Below are positions 31,459 to 40,886 of a DNA stretch of 45,108 nucleotides, in pieces; positions within the stretch are counted from its first letter, which is position 1; the number at the start of each line of letters is the position of its first letter. The DNA lies in the NCBI GenBank assembly GCA_964443325.1, contig CAYUCL010000014.1:1-45108 (forward strand). Direction: 5' to 3'. Under the pieces are notes generated by a model, which searched no databases, was not told the DNA's origin, and worked only from the letters and a program-made list of their open reading frames with translations. A program made the position numbers and the translations under genes. The stretch comes from DAOUVR01 sp034430535. GTDB taxonomy: Bacteria; Chloroflexota; Dehalococcoidia; E44-bin15.

Positions 31459-32088
31459 AAGAGGGGTCAAGTGTCGCTCTACAGCGCAGCAATCGCCCCG
31501 CTCATTCCGACCCTGAACCCTTCTCACTTACTGTCATTCCGAGCCGAAGCTTTGAGCGAAGCGAAGAATCTCGATGGGGCGCATATCAGGGCCGCGTTAC
31601 GCTATTGTCATTGCGAGCGTAGCGAAGCAATCCCTGCGGGGGGCTCTTCGGGCCCCTGTGAAAATAACATGGCTGGTTTCAAACCCGCCCCTACATAGAA
31701 TTACATGTGCCCCTGCCAATCCTCCCCTGGATTGCTTCGTCGCTGACGCTCCTCGCAATGACATTCTTAGTTTCCCACCATTGCTGAGACGTACATCTAT
31801 AGGACACTCGCAGTTCATCGACAGATAGGTGTCATTTAATCCGCTCACCCTGAGCTTGTCGAAGGGTGAGGATGAACTTTACCCCTCCCTCTCCTTCCAT
31901 AGAAGGATACCTCCCTCAAGAGGAGGCAGGACATGTTGTCACCCGCCTGCCCTTCATTTTCTGGGCAGCCCTGTCCGTTGTACCATTAGTTACCCTGGCT
32001 TTCACCAAAGAGACGGGATGGAGAAGGATTAAAAACCTGTCCTCAATAGACTAATGCAAAGGTCCTGGCTAAGATCGTACTTTCTATC
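31459..32088. other. Intergenic region dominated by dispersed repeats
   Basis: No gene seen. Contents in order: a half unit of the GTCATTC(T/C)GA repeat (31533-31573), the GTCATTGCGAG palindrome (31607-31762), and CTCACCCTGAGCTTGTCGAA (31846-31865), a sequence related to the tract after pheT. Confidence 0.6.
31607..31762. repeat. Palindromic dispersed repeat, GTCATTGCGAG family, second copy
   Basis: Ends GTCATTGCGAG (31607-31617) and CTCGCAATGAC (31752-31762) match those of the 3586 copy exactly, with inner arms GCGAAGCAATCC and GGATTGCTTCG. The centre holds about 90 bp not present at 3586. Confidence 0.85.
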
Positions 32089-32117
32089 TTGACTATGCTG
32101 GCATGACTTTGTAGGCT
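32089..32117 (+). promoter_or_regulatory. Promoter of the CoA-transferase gene
   Basis: TTGACT (32089-32094), 17 bp, TAGGCT (32112-32117). The -10 box is identical to that of the molybdoenzyme operon. Start near 32124, about 27 nt before ATG 32151. Confidence 0.6.
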
Positions 32118-32150
32118 TAGGCAGTCGAAATATAGTAGCGGAGGAGAGAA

Positions 32151-33929
32151 ATGGCTGGCAGGTTCGATGATCTTATCAAGAGCACCTTCGAAATCAGGGA
32201 AAACGAGGGCGAAGACAAGGTGATGAGCCTCCGGGAGGCCATCGAGCGCAATGTGAAGGCGGGCGCCAAAATCCACATTGGCACCACGCACTGCTGTCCC
32301 CTTGCCGCCGTCCTGGAGATTGCTAGGCAATTCCACGAGAAGAAGCCCCACTTCACCCTCATTGTGAGGGGAATCAGGGATACATCGGTGATCCTGCTCC
32401 ACATGGGACTGGTGAAGAAGGTAATCACCACCTTTTCGGGGAATGTCTACCCTTCGTATGGCCCCAATCCAGTGGCCCAAAGAGCTTACGGGACAAAAGA
32501 GGTCGAACTGGAGGACTGGTCCATCCTAACCTTCCCGCTGATGCTCATGGCAGGGGCTCTGGGGGTAGGTTTCATGCCTACTACATCTATCATCGGAAGC
32601 ACGATGGAAGAGGACAACAAGGAGTCCTTCACAGTGATAGACGACCCCTTTGGCAGCGGGAGGAGGATTGGTCTCCTCAAGGCGCTTAATCCCGACCTTT
32701 CCATCGTGCACGGGCTCGCTGCCGATAGGGCGGGGAACACCATCCTCACCCCACCTTACAGCGAGAGCCTTTGGGGAGCTAAAGCGAGCACCGGGGGAGT
32801 GGTGGTCACCGTAGAAAGGCTAGTCTCAACTGACTTCATCAGGGAACATTCTCACCTGGTGAAACTGCCCGGGTACATGGTGAATTCGGTGTCAGTGGTG
32901 CCCCTGGGGGCTCACCCCGGCGGCGTGTGGAACCAGGGGATGGAGAAGTTTGAGGCTTATGCCGAGGACTATGCCTTCATGACCGAGTTCACCCGTATCT
33001 GCAGAGACCCCGAAGCTCTGGATGCCTGGATAAAGGAGTGGGTGCTCGACTGCCAATCCTTCGAAGATTATAAGGCCAAATTGGGGCACGATAGGATCCT
33101 GTTCCTCAAGGGCAACGCCGACAGGGATGCGTGGAGGTATCAGCTAGACGCGCTGGAGGGCATGATATCCGAGAGCGAGGAATACAACCCTACCGAGATG
33201 ATGGTGATAGCCGCAGCCCGGGAGACACGAGATAGAATACTTCGCGATCAATACAAGACAATCCTAGCTGGGGCGGGGACGGCTAACCTGGCTGCCTGGC
33301 TGGCCAAGTACCAGCTTCAAAAAGAGGACTACATCGTTGAACTCATGGTGGAGCTGGGGTATTACGGGAATGCCCCTCGTCCTGCGGAGCCCTTCCTGCT
33401 CAACTTCGGCAATTTCGCCACCTGCAAGATGCTAACCGAAACACTGGACACGCTGGGGACGTTCGCCTGCGGCGCCACCAATAAATGTATCGGAGTTTTA
33501 GGAGGGGGACAGGTGGATAGATATGGAAATATCAATTCCACCAGGATCTCCGAAGAGCTGTATCTCACAGGCTCGGGGGGCGCCAATGATGTGGCCAGCG
33601 GAGCCAGGGAGGTGGTGCTGGTGATGCAGCAATCTCGGCGGCGCTTCGTGGAAAAGGTGGCCTATATCACCGCCCCGGGCGACAGGGTGAGGACGCTGGT
33701 CTCGTCGCTGGGAGTTTTCGAGAAGCTGGATGGCGACGAGGAGTTCACCTTAACCAAGTACTTTGCCAACTCAGGCTTCTCGTCCAAGGAGAACGCTGTC
33801 AGGAATATCAAAGAGAACTGCGGCTGGGATGTGAAGGTTTCTAAGGATATGAAGGAGGTCCCCATTCCCACTCTGGAGGAACTTAGATTACTCAGGGTTT
33901 TCGACCCCAGGAAAAACTACATCGAATAG
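32151..33929 (+). CDS. Fused family I CoA-transferase (alpha plus beta)
   Basis: 592 residues joining two halves that are usually separate subunits. Alpha-type half about 1-325 (SLREAIERNVKAGAKIHIG near the start), beta-type half about 345-592 (GACATNK-like GATNKCIGVLGGGQVDRYGNINST, then GSGGANDVASGAREVVLVM). Glu401 in VELGYYG aligns by eye with the catalytic Glu of glutaconate/succinyl-type CoA-transferases. The beta half also resembles IpdB, the CoA-dependent ring-cleaving hydrolase of steroid degradation, so hydrolase activity is possible. GGAGGAG precedes the ATG. Convergent with the flavoprotein operon, 40 bp apart. Confidence 0.8.
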   Translation: MAGRFDDLIKSTFEIRENEGEDKVMSLREAIERNVKAGAKIHIGTTHCCPLAAVLEIARQFHEKKPHFTLIVRGIRDTSVILLHMGLVKKVITTFSGNVYPSYGPNPVAQRAYGTKEVELEDWSILTFPLMLMAGALGVGFMPTTSIIGSTMEEDNKESFTVIDDPFGSGRRIGLLKALNPDLSIVHGLAADRAGNTILTPPYSESLWGAKASTGGVVVTVERLVSTDFIREHSHLVKLPGYMVNSVSVVPLGAHPGGVWNQGMEKFEAYAEDYAFMTEFTRICRDPEALDAWIKEWVLDCQSFEDYKAKLGHDRILFLKGNADRDAWRYQLDALEGMISESEEYNPTEMMVIAAARETRDRILRDQYKTILAGAGTANLAAWLAKYQLQKEDYIVELMVELGYYGNAPRPAEPFLLNFGNFATCKMLTETLDTLGTFACGATNKCIGVLGGGQVDRYGNINSTRISEELYLTGSGGANDVASGAREVVLVMQQSRRRFVEKVAYITAPGDRVRTLVSSLGVFEKLDGDEEFTLTKYFANSGFSSKENAVRNIKENCGWDVKVSKDMKEVPIPTLEELRLLRVFDPRKNYIE

Positions 33930-33969
33930 AGTGGCGTACTGAAGGTAAGCCCTTTCGTGCCCTATGGCT

Positions 33970-35529
33970 CTATTCGATATACGAGATAGGGTCTGAAGCG
34001 ATGTTGGGATCAAAGGCTCTCTTGAGCTTTCGCATCCAGTCCTGATAATTAAAACACGCTGGACCGTACACATTGACTGCTTGCTTAGGGAGAGCGCCTA
34101 TAGGCTGCCCAAGGCTTCCTTTCAGCACTGCTTCGTCTGCTTCAGCAATATATTCCACTGCCGCCTTTGCCGACTCAGGGTCCGACGGGTCATACATGAA
34201 TAGCTCTTCCAGATGCCCAAATCGGCCCTGCTCATAGGGCCCTCCCCAGGCGTTATCGGCGGCATCGTCCACAATCGCACCCTTTTCTATGTACTTCTTC
34301 TTTATCTTCTCCCCTACCTTAGCGCCGGCCACTGCCGCATCCCAGGCAGTAGGAGCTCCAAATGAGGTATGAAAGGTACCTGCCAGTTTGAATATGAGCG
34401 CTTGGCGATCCGCCTTGATCATGAAAGAAAACCCCATCTTTTGAACCTCGGGGTCTTGTGCTAGCGCTGGGATCCAGCCTCCGGTTTCCGCCAGTATCTC
34501 CTTCAAAGCCCTCTCCTGATATTCGATCTCCCTCAGTGAGCCGCCAGCCAGTACCAGCAGGAAGGCATGTTTAAACTCTTGCATCATCTCATCAGCCATT
34601 CCTGATTGCCGAATTTGGGCATATTCGGCTGAGGACCTCGCTAGAAGCAGAGGTACCAGTCCTGGAGGTAGCTGCCTGCCCATTACGTATCCTATCTCAG
34701 CCTCACAGATCTTGTATGTGGCATCGGCGAAGCTTTCCCAGTTGGGAAAAGCGATAGCGAAAAATCTGAAATTGTCTGGCACCGGCGTTCTGTACTCAGG
34801 TGTCACACCTTGCATCGGTAGTACTGGCGGACCATGCCAGGGATAAAGCTTGACCGCACATTTGGTGAACACCCCCATGGCCCCCATTGCTCCTAAGAAA
34901 CCCCTCATTACGCCTCTGAGGCTGAGGCCTGGTCCGTCTCCGCAAAACCAACCATCTCCCGCACCTAACGAACCTAGCCTGAGGATATCACCTGTGGGCA
35001 ACACCCATTCCACCGCCAAAGGATTACGGGCACTGTAGCCCATAAAAATCCCCGATAGCCCGTGTCCACACAGGGATGTGCAGCTTGCCAGAGGGGAGAA
35101 GTTGGCTCCGGCTCCTATTATGTGGCAGTTCAGTCCTTTCCTCATCGCCTCGACCTGAAGCTGTGCACCGATAACATACGGTTCCACCACCGCGTACATG
35201 TTTTTCTCATCGATATCCAGGATCCGGTTCATCCTTCTCAGGTCAAGCTGGATAGTGCCATCACCGCTAACCGCGTTCCACACACCCCATCCTGTACTGA
35301 GAGCCTTGTACTTCACTCCGTACCTGTTACACGTCTTAACTATTGCCTGAACCTCCTCTGTGCTTCCCGGTAGAACCACCGCCCCGGGTCTGGCACAGAA
35401 CTTGGTCCCGGTCTCAGTCTCCGCCAGATACTGGAAAGCATAGGTATCGAGAATCACCGCCTCATCAGAAACGTTCTCCGGACCTACGATACCTTCCAAC
35501 ACCCGATAGACATTTCTGGTTAGTGCCAT
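33970..35529 (-). CDS. FAD-linked oxidase, VAO/PCMH type, copy 1
   Basis: 519 residues. The FAD-binding PCMH domain (about 40-235) contains VVLPGSTEEVQAIVKTCNRYG, STGWGVWNAV, GAGANFSPLASCTSLCGHGLSG and GAMGVFTKCAVKLYPW; the C-terminal substrate/cap domain (about 240-519) follows. Similar proteins oxidise hydroxy acids or p-cresol-like alcohols; the substrate is unknown. Closely related to the gene at 35576 (same N-terminus MALTRNVY). Last gene of the etfB operon, 46 bp after copy 2. Confidence 0.88.
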   Translation of the reverse strand: MALTRNVYRVLEGIVGPENVSDEAVILDTYAFQYLAETETGTKFCARPGAVVLPGSTEEVQAIVKTCNRYGVKYKALSTGWGVWNAVSGDGTIQLDLRRMNRILDIDEKNMYAVVEPYVIGAQLQVEAMRKGLNCHIIGAGANFSPLASCTSLCGHGLSGIFMGYSARNPLAVEWVLPTGDILRLGSLGAGDGWFCGDGPGLSLRGVMRGFLGAMGAMGVFTKCAVKLYPWHGPPVLPMQGVTPEYRTPVPDNFRFFAIAFPNWESFADATYKICEAEIGYVMGRQLPPGLVPLLLARSSAEYAQIRQSGMADEMMQEFKHAFLLVLAGGSLREIEYQERALKEILAETGGWIPALAQDPEVQKMGFSFMIKADRQALIFKLAGTFHTSFGAPTAWDAAVAGAKVGEKIKKKYIEKGAIVDDAADNAWGGPYEQGRFGHLEELFMYDPSDPESAKAAVEYIAEADEAVLKGSLGQPIGALPKQAVNVYGPACFNYQDWMRKLKRAFDPNIASDPISYIE

Positions 35530-35575
35530 CTCCGAACACCTCCCTTACATTCTCAAACCTTGATAGCTCCTGCTA

Positions 35576-37162
35576 CTATTCCTCTGGTTCTATATAGAAG
35601 GTAGCATCTGCAGAAAAGTTGGGGTCAAACGCCCGCTTTATCCTTCGCTGCCAGACATGGTAGTTGCTGCAGGCTGGGCCGTATATGTCATGGCCTTTGG
35701 GGCCCAGGCCCCCCCTCGCCAGCTCCCAGATTGCCAACCCCGGAGCCTGTTTTGCGGTCAGAAGCGAAGTTTCCTCTATGAATTCGGCCGCTCCCTTTGC
35801 TGACTCGGGGTCAGCCGGATCGTACATGAAAAGCTCCTCTACATGCGCGAAGCGACCGTGCTCGTTCATCTCCGCCCCCCAGGCCCATTCCGCCCCGTCG
35901 TCGACAATCACGCCTTTCTCTATGTATTTCTTCTTTATCTCCTCCCCTAACCTGGCATGCACCATAGCAGCATCGCAGGAGGTCTCGGCTCCAAGCGACG
36001 TGCCGAAGCTCCCCGACAGGCGGAATATCGCCGAGTTTCCATCCACCTTGATCATCATGCGGAACGTTGCCTTCTGACGCTCAGAGTCTTGCGTTAGCGC
36101 AGGAATCCAACCCCCGGTTTCCGCCAGGATATCCTGTAGGGCTCTCTCCTGATATTCAATCTCCCTTGGGGAATTGGCGCCTAGAACCAACTGAAAGGAA
36201 TATCTAAATTCTTTCATCACCTCGTCCGCCATTCCTGATTGTCGAACGTTGGCGTACTCCGTGGAGGACCTCGTCGCCATCAATGGCACGATGCCAGCGG
36301 CGATTTGTTTACCCATTACGTAGCCTATCTCGGCCTCACCGATCTTATATGCGGCGTCAGCGAAGCTATCCCAACTGGGGAAGCTAAGCACGTAGCACTT
36401 GAAGTTCTCTGGGACTACGGCAACATGACCTGGTGATACGCCTTCGAAATGCATTTGCTTGGGGCCAGGCCACTGATACAGCTTGACCGCACACTTGGTA
36501 AATATACCCAGTCCCCCCATGGCACCATGGGTACCTCTCATTATTCCTCTGAGGCTAAGTCCAGGCCCATCCCCACAAAACCACCCCGCCCCAGAACCCA
36601 GGGAGCCCAACCTCAGTATATCCCCAGTTGGTAGAATCCATTCCACGGCGAGGGGATTGCGGGCGCTATAACTCATGGAGATTCCAGATAGCCCCATGCC
36701 ACTCATTGAAGTGCAGCTTGCCAGAGGCGAAGCATTGGCACCGGCCCCAATTATGTGACAGGTCAAACCCCTCTTCATCGCTTCAACCTGGAGCTGCGAG
36801 AATATAACGTATGGTTCCACCACCGCATACATATTCTTTTCATCGATCTCCAGAATCCGGTTCATCCTTCTCAGGTCTACCTGGACAACCCCTTCACTTC
36901 CAGGTGCATTCCACGGACCCCAACCTGTGCTCAGGGCCTTGTATTTCACCCCATATCTATTGCACGTCCTTACTATCGCCTGGACCTCATCCTTGCTTCC
37001 CGGCAGAACCACAGCTTCAGGTCTGGTGAAGAACTTGCTGCCAGTAACGGTTTCCGCCAGCCACTGGAAGCAATATGTATCCAATATCACAGGCTCTTCG
37101 GAGATGTTCTCCGGACCTACGATATCTTCCAATATTTGGTAGACATTTCTTGTTAGTGCCAT
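35576..37162 (-). CDS. FAD-linked oxidase, VAO/PCMH type, copy 2
   Basis: 528 residues, a tandem paralog of the gene at 33970 with nearly the same domain signatures (VVLPGSKDEVQAIVRTCNRYG, STGWGPWNAP, GAGANASPLASCTSMSGMGLSG). Its C-terminus differs (GGLGPKGHDIYGPACSNYHVW). Start ATG 37162 with GGGGGATG upstream. Follows the CCG-domain protein by 18 bp, consistent with one transcript. The two copies may form a heteromer or act on related substrates. Confidence 0.88.
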   Translation of the reverse strand: MALTRNVYQILEDIVGPENISEEPVILDTYCFQWLAETVTGSKFFTRPEAVVLPGSKDEVQAIVRTCNRYGVKYKALSTGWGPWNAPGSEGVVQVDLRRMNRILEIDEKNMYAVVEPYVIFSQLQVEAMKRGLTCHIIGAGANASPLASCTSMSGMGLSGISMSYSARNPLAVEWILPTGDILRLGSLGSGAGWFCGDGPGLSLRGIMRGTHGAMGGLGIFTKCAVKLYQWPGPKQMHFEGVSPGHVAVVPENFKCYVLSFPSWDSFADAAYKIGEAEIGYVMGKQIAAGIVPLMATRSSTEYANVRQSGMADEVMKEFRYSFQLVLGANSPREIEYQERALQDILAETGGWIPALTQDSERQKATFRMMIKVDGNSAIFRLSGSFGTSLGAETSCDAAMVHARLGEEIKKKYIEKGVIVDDGAEWAWGAEMNEHGRFAHVEELFMYDPADPESAKGAAEFIEETSLLTAKQAPGLAIWELARGGLGPKGHDIYGPACSNYHVWQRRIKRAFDPNFSADATFYIEPEE

Positions 37163-37180
37163 CTCATCCCCCTGAAGTTC

Positions 37181-38455
37181 TCAAAGCGCTTCGAGAAGAA
37201 GTTCCACTACGTCATATAGCTTCATCTTCTCGCCGTCTTGCTCCAGAGCATCCCTGAAGTTTCTCTCGCACCACGGACAGGCAGTCACCAGTGCTTCAGC
37301 TCCGGTTGCCTCCGCCTCCTCTATCCGTTCCTTCGCTGTCCACAGAGCAAAGTCGGGATAGGCCTCCTTCACCCCTCCGCCAGCGCCGCAGCACCAGGCA
37401 TACTCCTTGATGCGCTCCATCTCGACAAGCTCGAGTCCGGGGATACTTTTAAGCACCTCCCGCGGCGGCTCATAGATGCCATTTGTGCCCCGCCTGAACT
37501 CTTTGGGGGGGTCCTGGATGACGATTTGTCCCAGGACTTTCTTCTCCACACCTTCCCACGGTATGTATGCCTCCGACAACCTGCCCAGGTGGCACGGGTC
37601 GTGGTAGGTAACCTGCATCGGGACCTTCCTGGTCGGTTTCAGCTTGCCCTCTTTTATCAAGCGGTCAAGATACTCGGTGATATGCAACACCTCAAAGTTC
37701 ATCGTTTTGCCTACCTTTGGATAGTGGTATTTAAAGGTGCCATAGCAATCGGAGCAAGAGGTTACCACCGTGCGCACACCGGCGGCATTCCAGGTTTCGA
37801 TATTATGTTCGGCATACTTGGTGAGCTCGCCGCGATAGCCTATCTCGTAGGCACGACCCCCACAACATGCCTCCTCCTTCCCGGAGATGCCGACGTCAAC
37901 GCCTGCCTTTTTCAAAAGGGTCACCGCCCCTCGAGCTATGCCCCACAGGTCCTGGTCAAAAGAGTACCTGCAACCGGCGAAGTAGAGGACGTCGGCCTTC
38001 TCCGTGGTGATATCCTTGACATCCAGGTCTTCGGCCCATTTGCCTCGCTCGGCCTTTGGCTTGCCCAGGGGATTGTCGTCACTTCTCAGGCTCTCGATCA
38101 TCACCATATGTGCTGGCAGAAGCTGGCCGTCTTCGACACATCTAGCCCTCAGTTCCAGCATCACCTCAAGGGGTTCCAGATCTCTGGTAACCTTGCACGA
38201 CACATCGCAGGCGCCACCCATCTGGCATTGATACACTATCTCCAGAAACTTGTCCGTATACTCTATTCTACCGTCCAATAGCGATAGCGCAGCGATTAAC
38301 TTTCCGCCAGCCGAGTAGGCATGGAAATTACCCCATACCATGCTGGGGCAGACATTGGAGAACCTCCAGCTCTTTATTTGCGCCAGTGGCGGCCATTTGC
38401 AAAGTGAGCACCGGCTACATCTCTGCATATCGTTTCGATAATCCTGTAACGCCAT
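37181..38455 (-). CDS. CCG-domain iron-sulfur oxidoreductase (GlcF/HdrD-like)
   Basis: 424 residues. An N-terminal cysteine-rich ferredoxin-like region (C13-x2-C16-x2-C19, a CP pair at about 36, then CQMGGACDVSC near 80) should bind [4Fe-4S] clusters. Two CCG domains follow: YFAGC...EACCGG (about 155-205) and YHDPCHLGR...WCCGAGGG (about 285-370). Such proteins pass electrons between flavoprotein dehydrogenases and quinone, thiols or ETF. No membrane segment is evident. Located between the GlcD-like gene at 38466 and the two PCMH oxidases, 10-18 bp apart. Confidence 0.9.
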   Translation of the reverse strand: MALQDYRNDMQRCSRCSLCKWPPLAQIKSWRFSNVCPSMVWGNFHAYSAGGKLIAALSLLDGRIEYTDKFLEIVYQCQMGGACDVSCKVTRDLEPLEVMLELRARCVEDGQLLPAHMVMIESLRSDDNPLGKPKAERGKWAEDLDVKDITTEKADVLYFAGCRYSFDQDLWGIARGAVTLLKKAGVDVGISGKEEACCGGRAYEIGYRGELTKYAEHNIETWNAAGVRTVVTSCSDCYGTFKYHYPKVGKTMNFEVLHITEYLDRLIKEGKLKPTRKVPMQVTYHDPCHLGRLSEAYIPWEGVEKKVLGQIVIQDPPKEFRRGTNGIYEPPREVLKSIPGLELVEMERIKEYAWCCGAGGGVKEAYPDFALWTAKERIEEAEATGAEALVTACPWCERNFRDALEQDGEKMKLYDVVELLLEAL

Positions 38456-38465
38456 TTCAACCTCC

Positions 38466-39926
38466 CTAGAAGCATAATTTGCCGGGGTTCATCACATTAT
38501 TGGGGTCGAAGATGCCCTTGACCTTCCTTGAGGCAATGGCGGATTCGGCATCTCGTCTGTAGGCCATGTCTGCCCATGAGCCATAGGGCCTGGAGAAGAA
38601 AGCCCCCAGCTTCATCAGATTTTCGCTAGCTGAAGTAAAGAGAGCACGAACCCTATCCACCTCTTTGGGATTGTTTAGATCGCAGGCAAGGTTGAACTCA
38701 CAGTGGCAAGCGCGCCCCTGCATTTGCGGCTGCAGGTAGATACCGATATCTGTAGTGGGGTATCCAGTTGCCTCCGCCATCTGATACATAGCCTCTATAA
38801 ACTCCGGGGTTCTATCCAATGTTGTCAGGAAGAAGATGTCATGGCATCCCCCCTTAAACCTGAGCTTCCAGTAGGGCTCCCCCGAAGGTTTCGATAGTGC
38901 CTTCGATACCTCTCGCGCCGAAGCACCCGGTACTGCGCTCACCGGCTCGACACCAAATTGCTGGGCGATGTCCATGATATCCTTCTCTTGATATTCAACC
39001 CTCTCCTGGGGGAGCCTTTCATAGCCAGCAACGCAGAAGATGAGAATCCATGGCGGCAGGCCCTCCCTCAGCGACCTGATCTGATCGGCATCCTCCCCGA
39101 GGAGAGCCGCTAGATTAAAGCTGTTCAACAGGAGCAATTCATCGCCCAACCTTGCCCTGAGAAGCCTATATGCGAAGTCGATTAGCCCCTCGAGCCTATC
39201 AGATGGCACCAGGAGCAGCTTATGAGCCTGGGGCAGCAACTCACATCTCACCGAAGCCCAGGTGACTATGCCCATAGTGCCCTGGGCCCCCTGAATAAGC
39301 CTGAAGAAGTCGACCTGAAAGGGGCCCATGGGATTGGTCTGCGCCTGCCCTGAGCGCCACTGGTCTTCAATAGTGCCTGGCCCAGCTGCTTCGCCGGTGC
39401 GGAACAGGTCGCCGGTGCCAAAGACGACCTCAGTACACAGCAAGGGGTCAGAGATGTCCCACTGATACTTGGGTATGATGGTGGGCTCCCTCTCGAGGAG
39501 GCTACCTATCACCGATTTTGAGCTCCGTGGAGCCAGAGGCATGGGCAGCATCAGGCCCTCTTTCTCCAGCTCGGGCTGCAGTTCGCCGAAGGTTAGCCCC
39601 GGCTCAACCATTGCTACTCTATTTCTGCGATTAATCCTTATGATCCTTTTCATCTGGCTGAGGTCTACGATAGCCCCTCCCAGGGTGGGTATGGTATCGC
39701 CGCGGAAGTGAGGGGGGCCAGAGCTCACCGGTATGAGGGGCATACCGCTTTTATTGGCCCATTTCACGATCCCTTGCACCTCCTCAGCATTCCGGGGCTT
39801 TACCACATATTGGGGCTTTATAGGGCGAACAAAGCTCATGTCCCTGGAGTATGATTTAAGGTTCTCAGGGTCATCGAAGACATATTCAGCGCCAACGATC
39901 GCTATTAGTTCCTCTTTTTCTGACAT
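38466..39926 (-). CDS. GlcD-like FAD-binding oxidase
   Basis: 486 residues from ATG 39926, which has AAAGGAGG six nt upstream; an in-frame start at 39944 overlaps this RBS. PCMH FAD domain (about 35-230: YVVKPRNAEEVQGIVKWANKSG, PVSSGPPHFRGD, QGTMGIVTWASVRCELLP), then the FAD-oxidase C-terminal domain ending with KGIFDPNNVMNPGKLCF, the typical GlcD tail. Second gene of the operon, 22 bp after etfB. More distant from the two downstream PCMH paralogs than they are from each other. Confidence 0.9.
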   Translation of the reverse strand: MSEKEELIAIVGAEYVFDDPENLKSYSRDMSFVRPIKPQYVVKPRNAEEVQGIVKWANKSGMPLIPVSSGPPHFRGDTIPTLGGAIVDLSQMKRIIRINRRNRVAMVEPGLTFGELQPELEKEGLMLPMPLAPRSSKSVIGSLLEREPTIIPKYQWDISDPLLCTEVVFGTGDLFRTGEAAGPGTIEDQWRSGQAQTNPMGPFQVDFFRLIQGAQGTMGIVTWASVRCELLPQAHKLLLVPSDRLEGLIDFAYRLLRARLGDELLLLNSFNLAALLGEDADQIRSLREGLPPWILIFCVAGYERLPQERVEYQEKDIMDIAQQFGVEPVSAVPGASAREVSKALSKPSGEPYWKLRFKGGCHDIFFLTTLDRTPEFIEAMYQMAEATGYPTTDIGIYLQPQMQGRACHCEFNLACDLNNPKEVDRVRALFTSASENLMKLGAFFSRPYGSWADMAYRRDAESAIASRKVKGIFDPNNVMNPGKLCF

Positions 39927-39948
39927 CCCGTACCTCCTTTTCACTAGT

Positions 39949-40740
39949 TTATACGATTTTAGCCTCCCTGAGCTTGAGTGCTAGATTTGCCCCCTTTTCT
40001 TCCTCTGTTTCGCCATCTATGAGTTCACATCTCGCTTCCTTGTGCGGGATGTACAGCTTGAGCATTTTTATTCGACCCGTTGGGGGTGATGTGAAGCCGA
40101 GGTCCTGGCACCTCCAAGTAGTGACCGGTTTCTTTTGAGCAGCCATAAGCTGCTGCAGAGGGACGCTGCGCAGTTCCCCCAGCTCATGGCTTACCGTGAC
40201 CAGGACAGGCAGTGGTGATTCGATCACCTCATAGCCATCCGACAACACGCGTTCCAACCTCACTTTATCGTCGATGAGTTCCACTTTTCGGGCTGTGGTA
40301 ATAGCGGGGATACCCAGAACCTCGGCAATGCCGGAGCCCACCTCGCCGGCGTTGGTATCCGCTGCCATCCTTCCAGTAAGGATGAGGTCATATTTGCCAA
40401 TTTTCTTTATGGCGGCGGTTAGTATCAGAGCGGTAGAGTAGCTATCGAGATTTTCAAAAGCATCATCCTCCAGGAGAAAAAGCTCATCGGCACCGGCAGC
40501 CAGACATTTCCTCAGCACGGCCTTGGCCAGCTTGGTCCCCATGCTTATAGCAGTCACCTCACACTGATGCAGGTCTTTTATCCTGAGGGCAGCCTCCAGG
40601 GCATTCTCATCGTAGGGGTTTAGCACTGGGGGGACGCCTGGAGCAGCGATGGCTCGTTTCGCCTCGGGGTCGATCCTGAAGATAGACGGGGGGGCCTCGG
40701 GATCAAGAACCTGCTTAACAGTAACAATGATATTCAGCAC
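39949..40740 (-). CDS. Electron transfer flavoprotein beta subunit, without an alpha partner
   Basis: 263 residues. N-terminus LNIIVTVKQVLDPEAPPSIF and the AMP/FAD-binding segment LTGRMAADTNAGEVGSGIAEVLG with the following LERVLSDGYEVIESPLPVLVTV mark the EtfB/FixA family. The alpha subunit normally encoded next to it is not in the operon or anywhere else in the window; the sequence upstream is non-coding and downstream lie a GlcD-like flavoprotein, a CCG protein and two PCMH oxidases. The start is GTG 40740 with AAGGAT upstream. Electron carrier in the cytoplasm; possibly bifurcating, but this is speculative. Confidence 0.88.
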   Translation of the reverse strand: MLNIIVTVKQVLDPEAPPSIFRIDPEAKRAIAAPGVPPVLNPYDENALEAALRIKDLHQCEVTAISMGTKLAKAVLRKCLAAGADELFLLEDDAFENLDSYSTALILTAAIKKIGKYDLILTGRMAADTNAGEVGSGIAEVLGIPAITTARKVELIDDKVRLERVLSDGYEVIESPLPVLVTVSHELGELRSVPLQQLMAAQKKPVTTWRCQDLGFTSPPTGRIKMLKLYIPHKEARCELIDGETEEEKGANLALKLREAKIV

Positions 40741-40886
40741 GCGTCTTATCCTTGTTTGTCGATCGGGGGTCTTCTCTAGCTATCGAGTCGGCATTATGTA
40801 ATCGGTGAGTTGAACTACAAGTGGCTGTTGGCCACTTACGAGGGCTGCCGTCCGGTTGCATGGAGGCAGTCTTAATTAGCATCGCC

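Noticed and set aside
37238..38281. 347-codon open frame antisense to the CCG-domain gene
   Set aside because: It is a shadow of a clearly recognisable gene on the other strand and has no RBS or homology.
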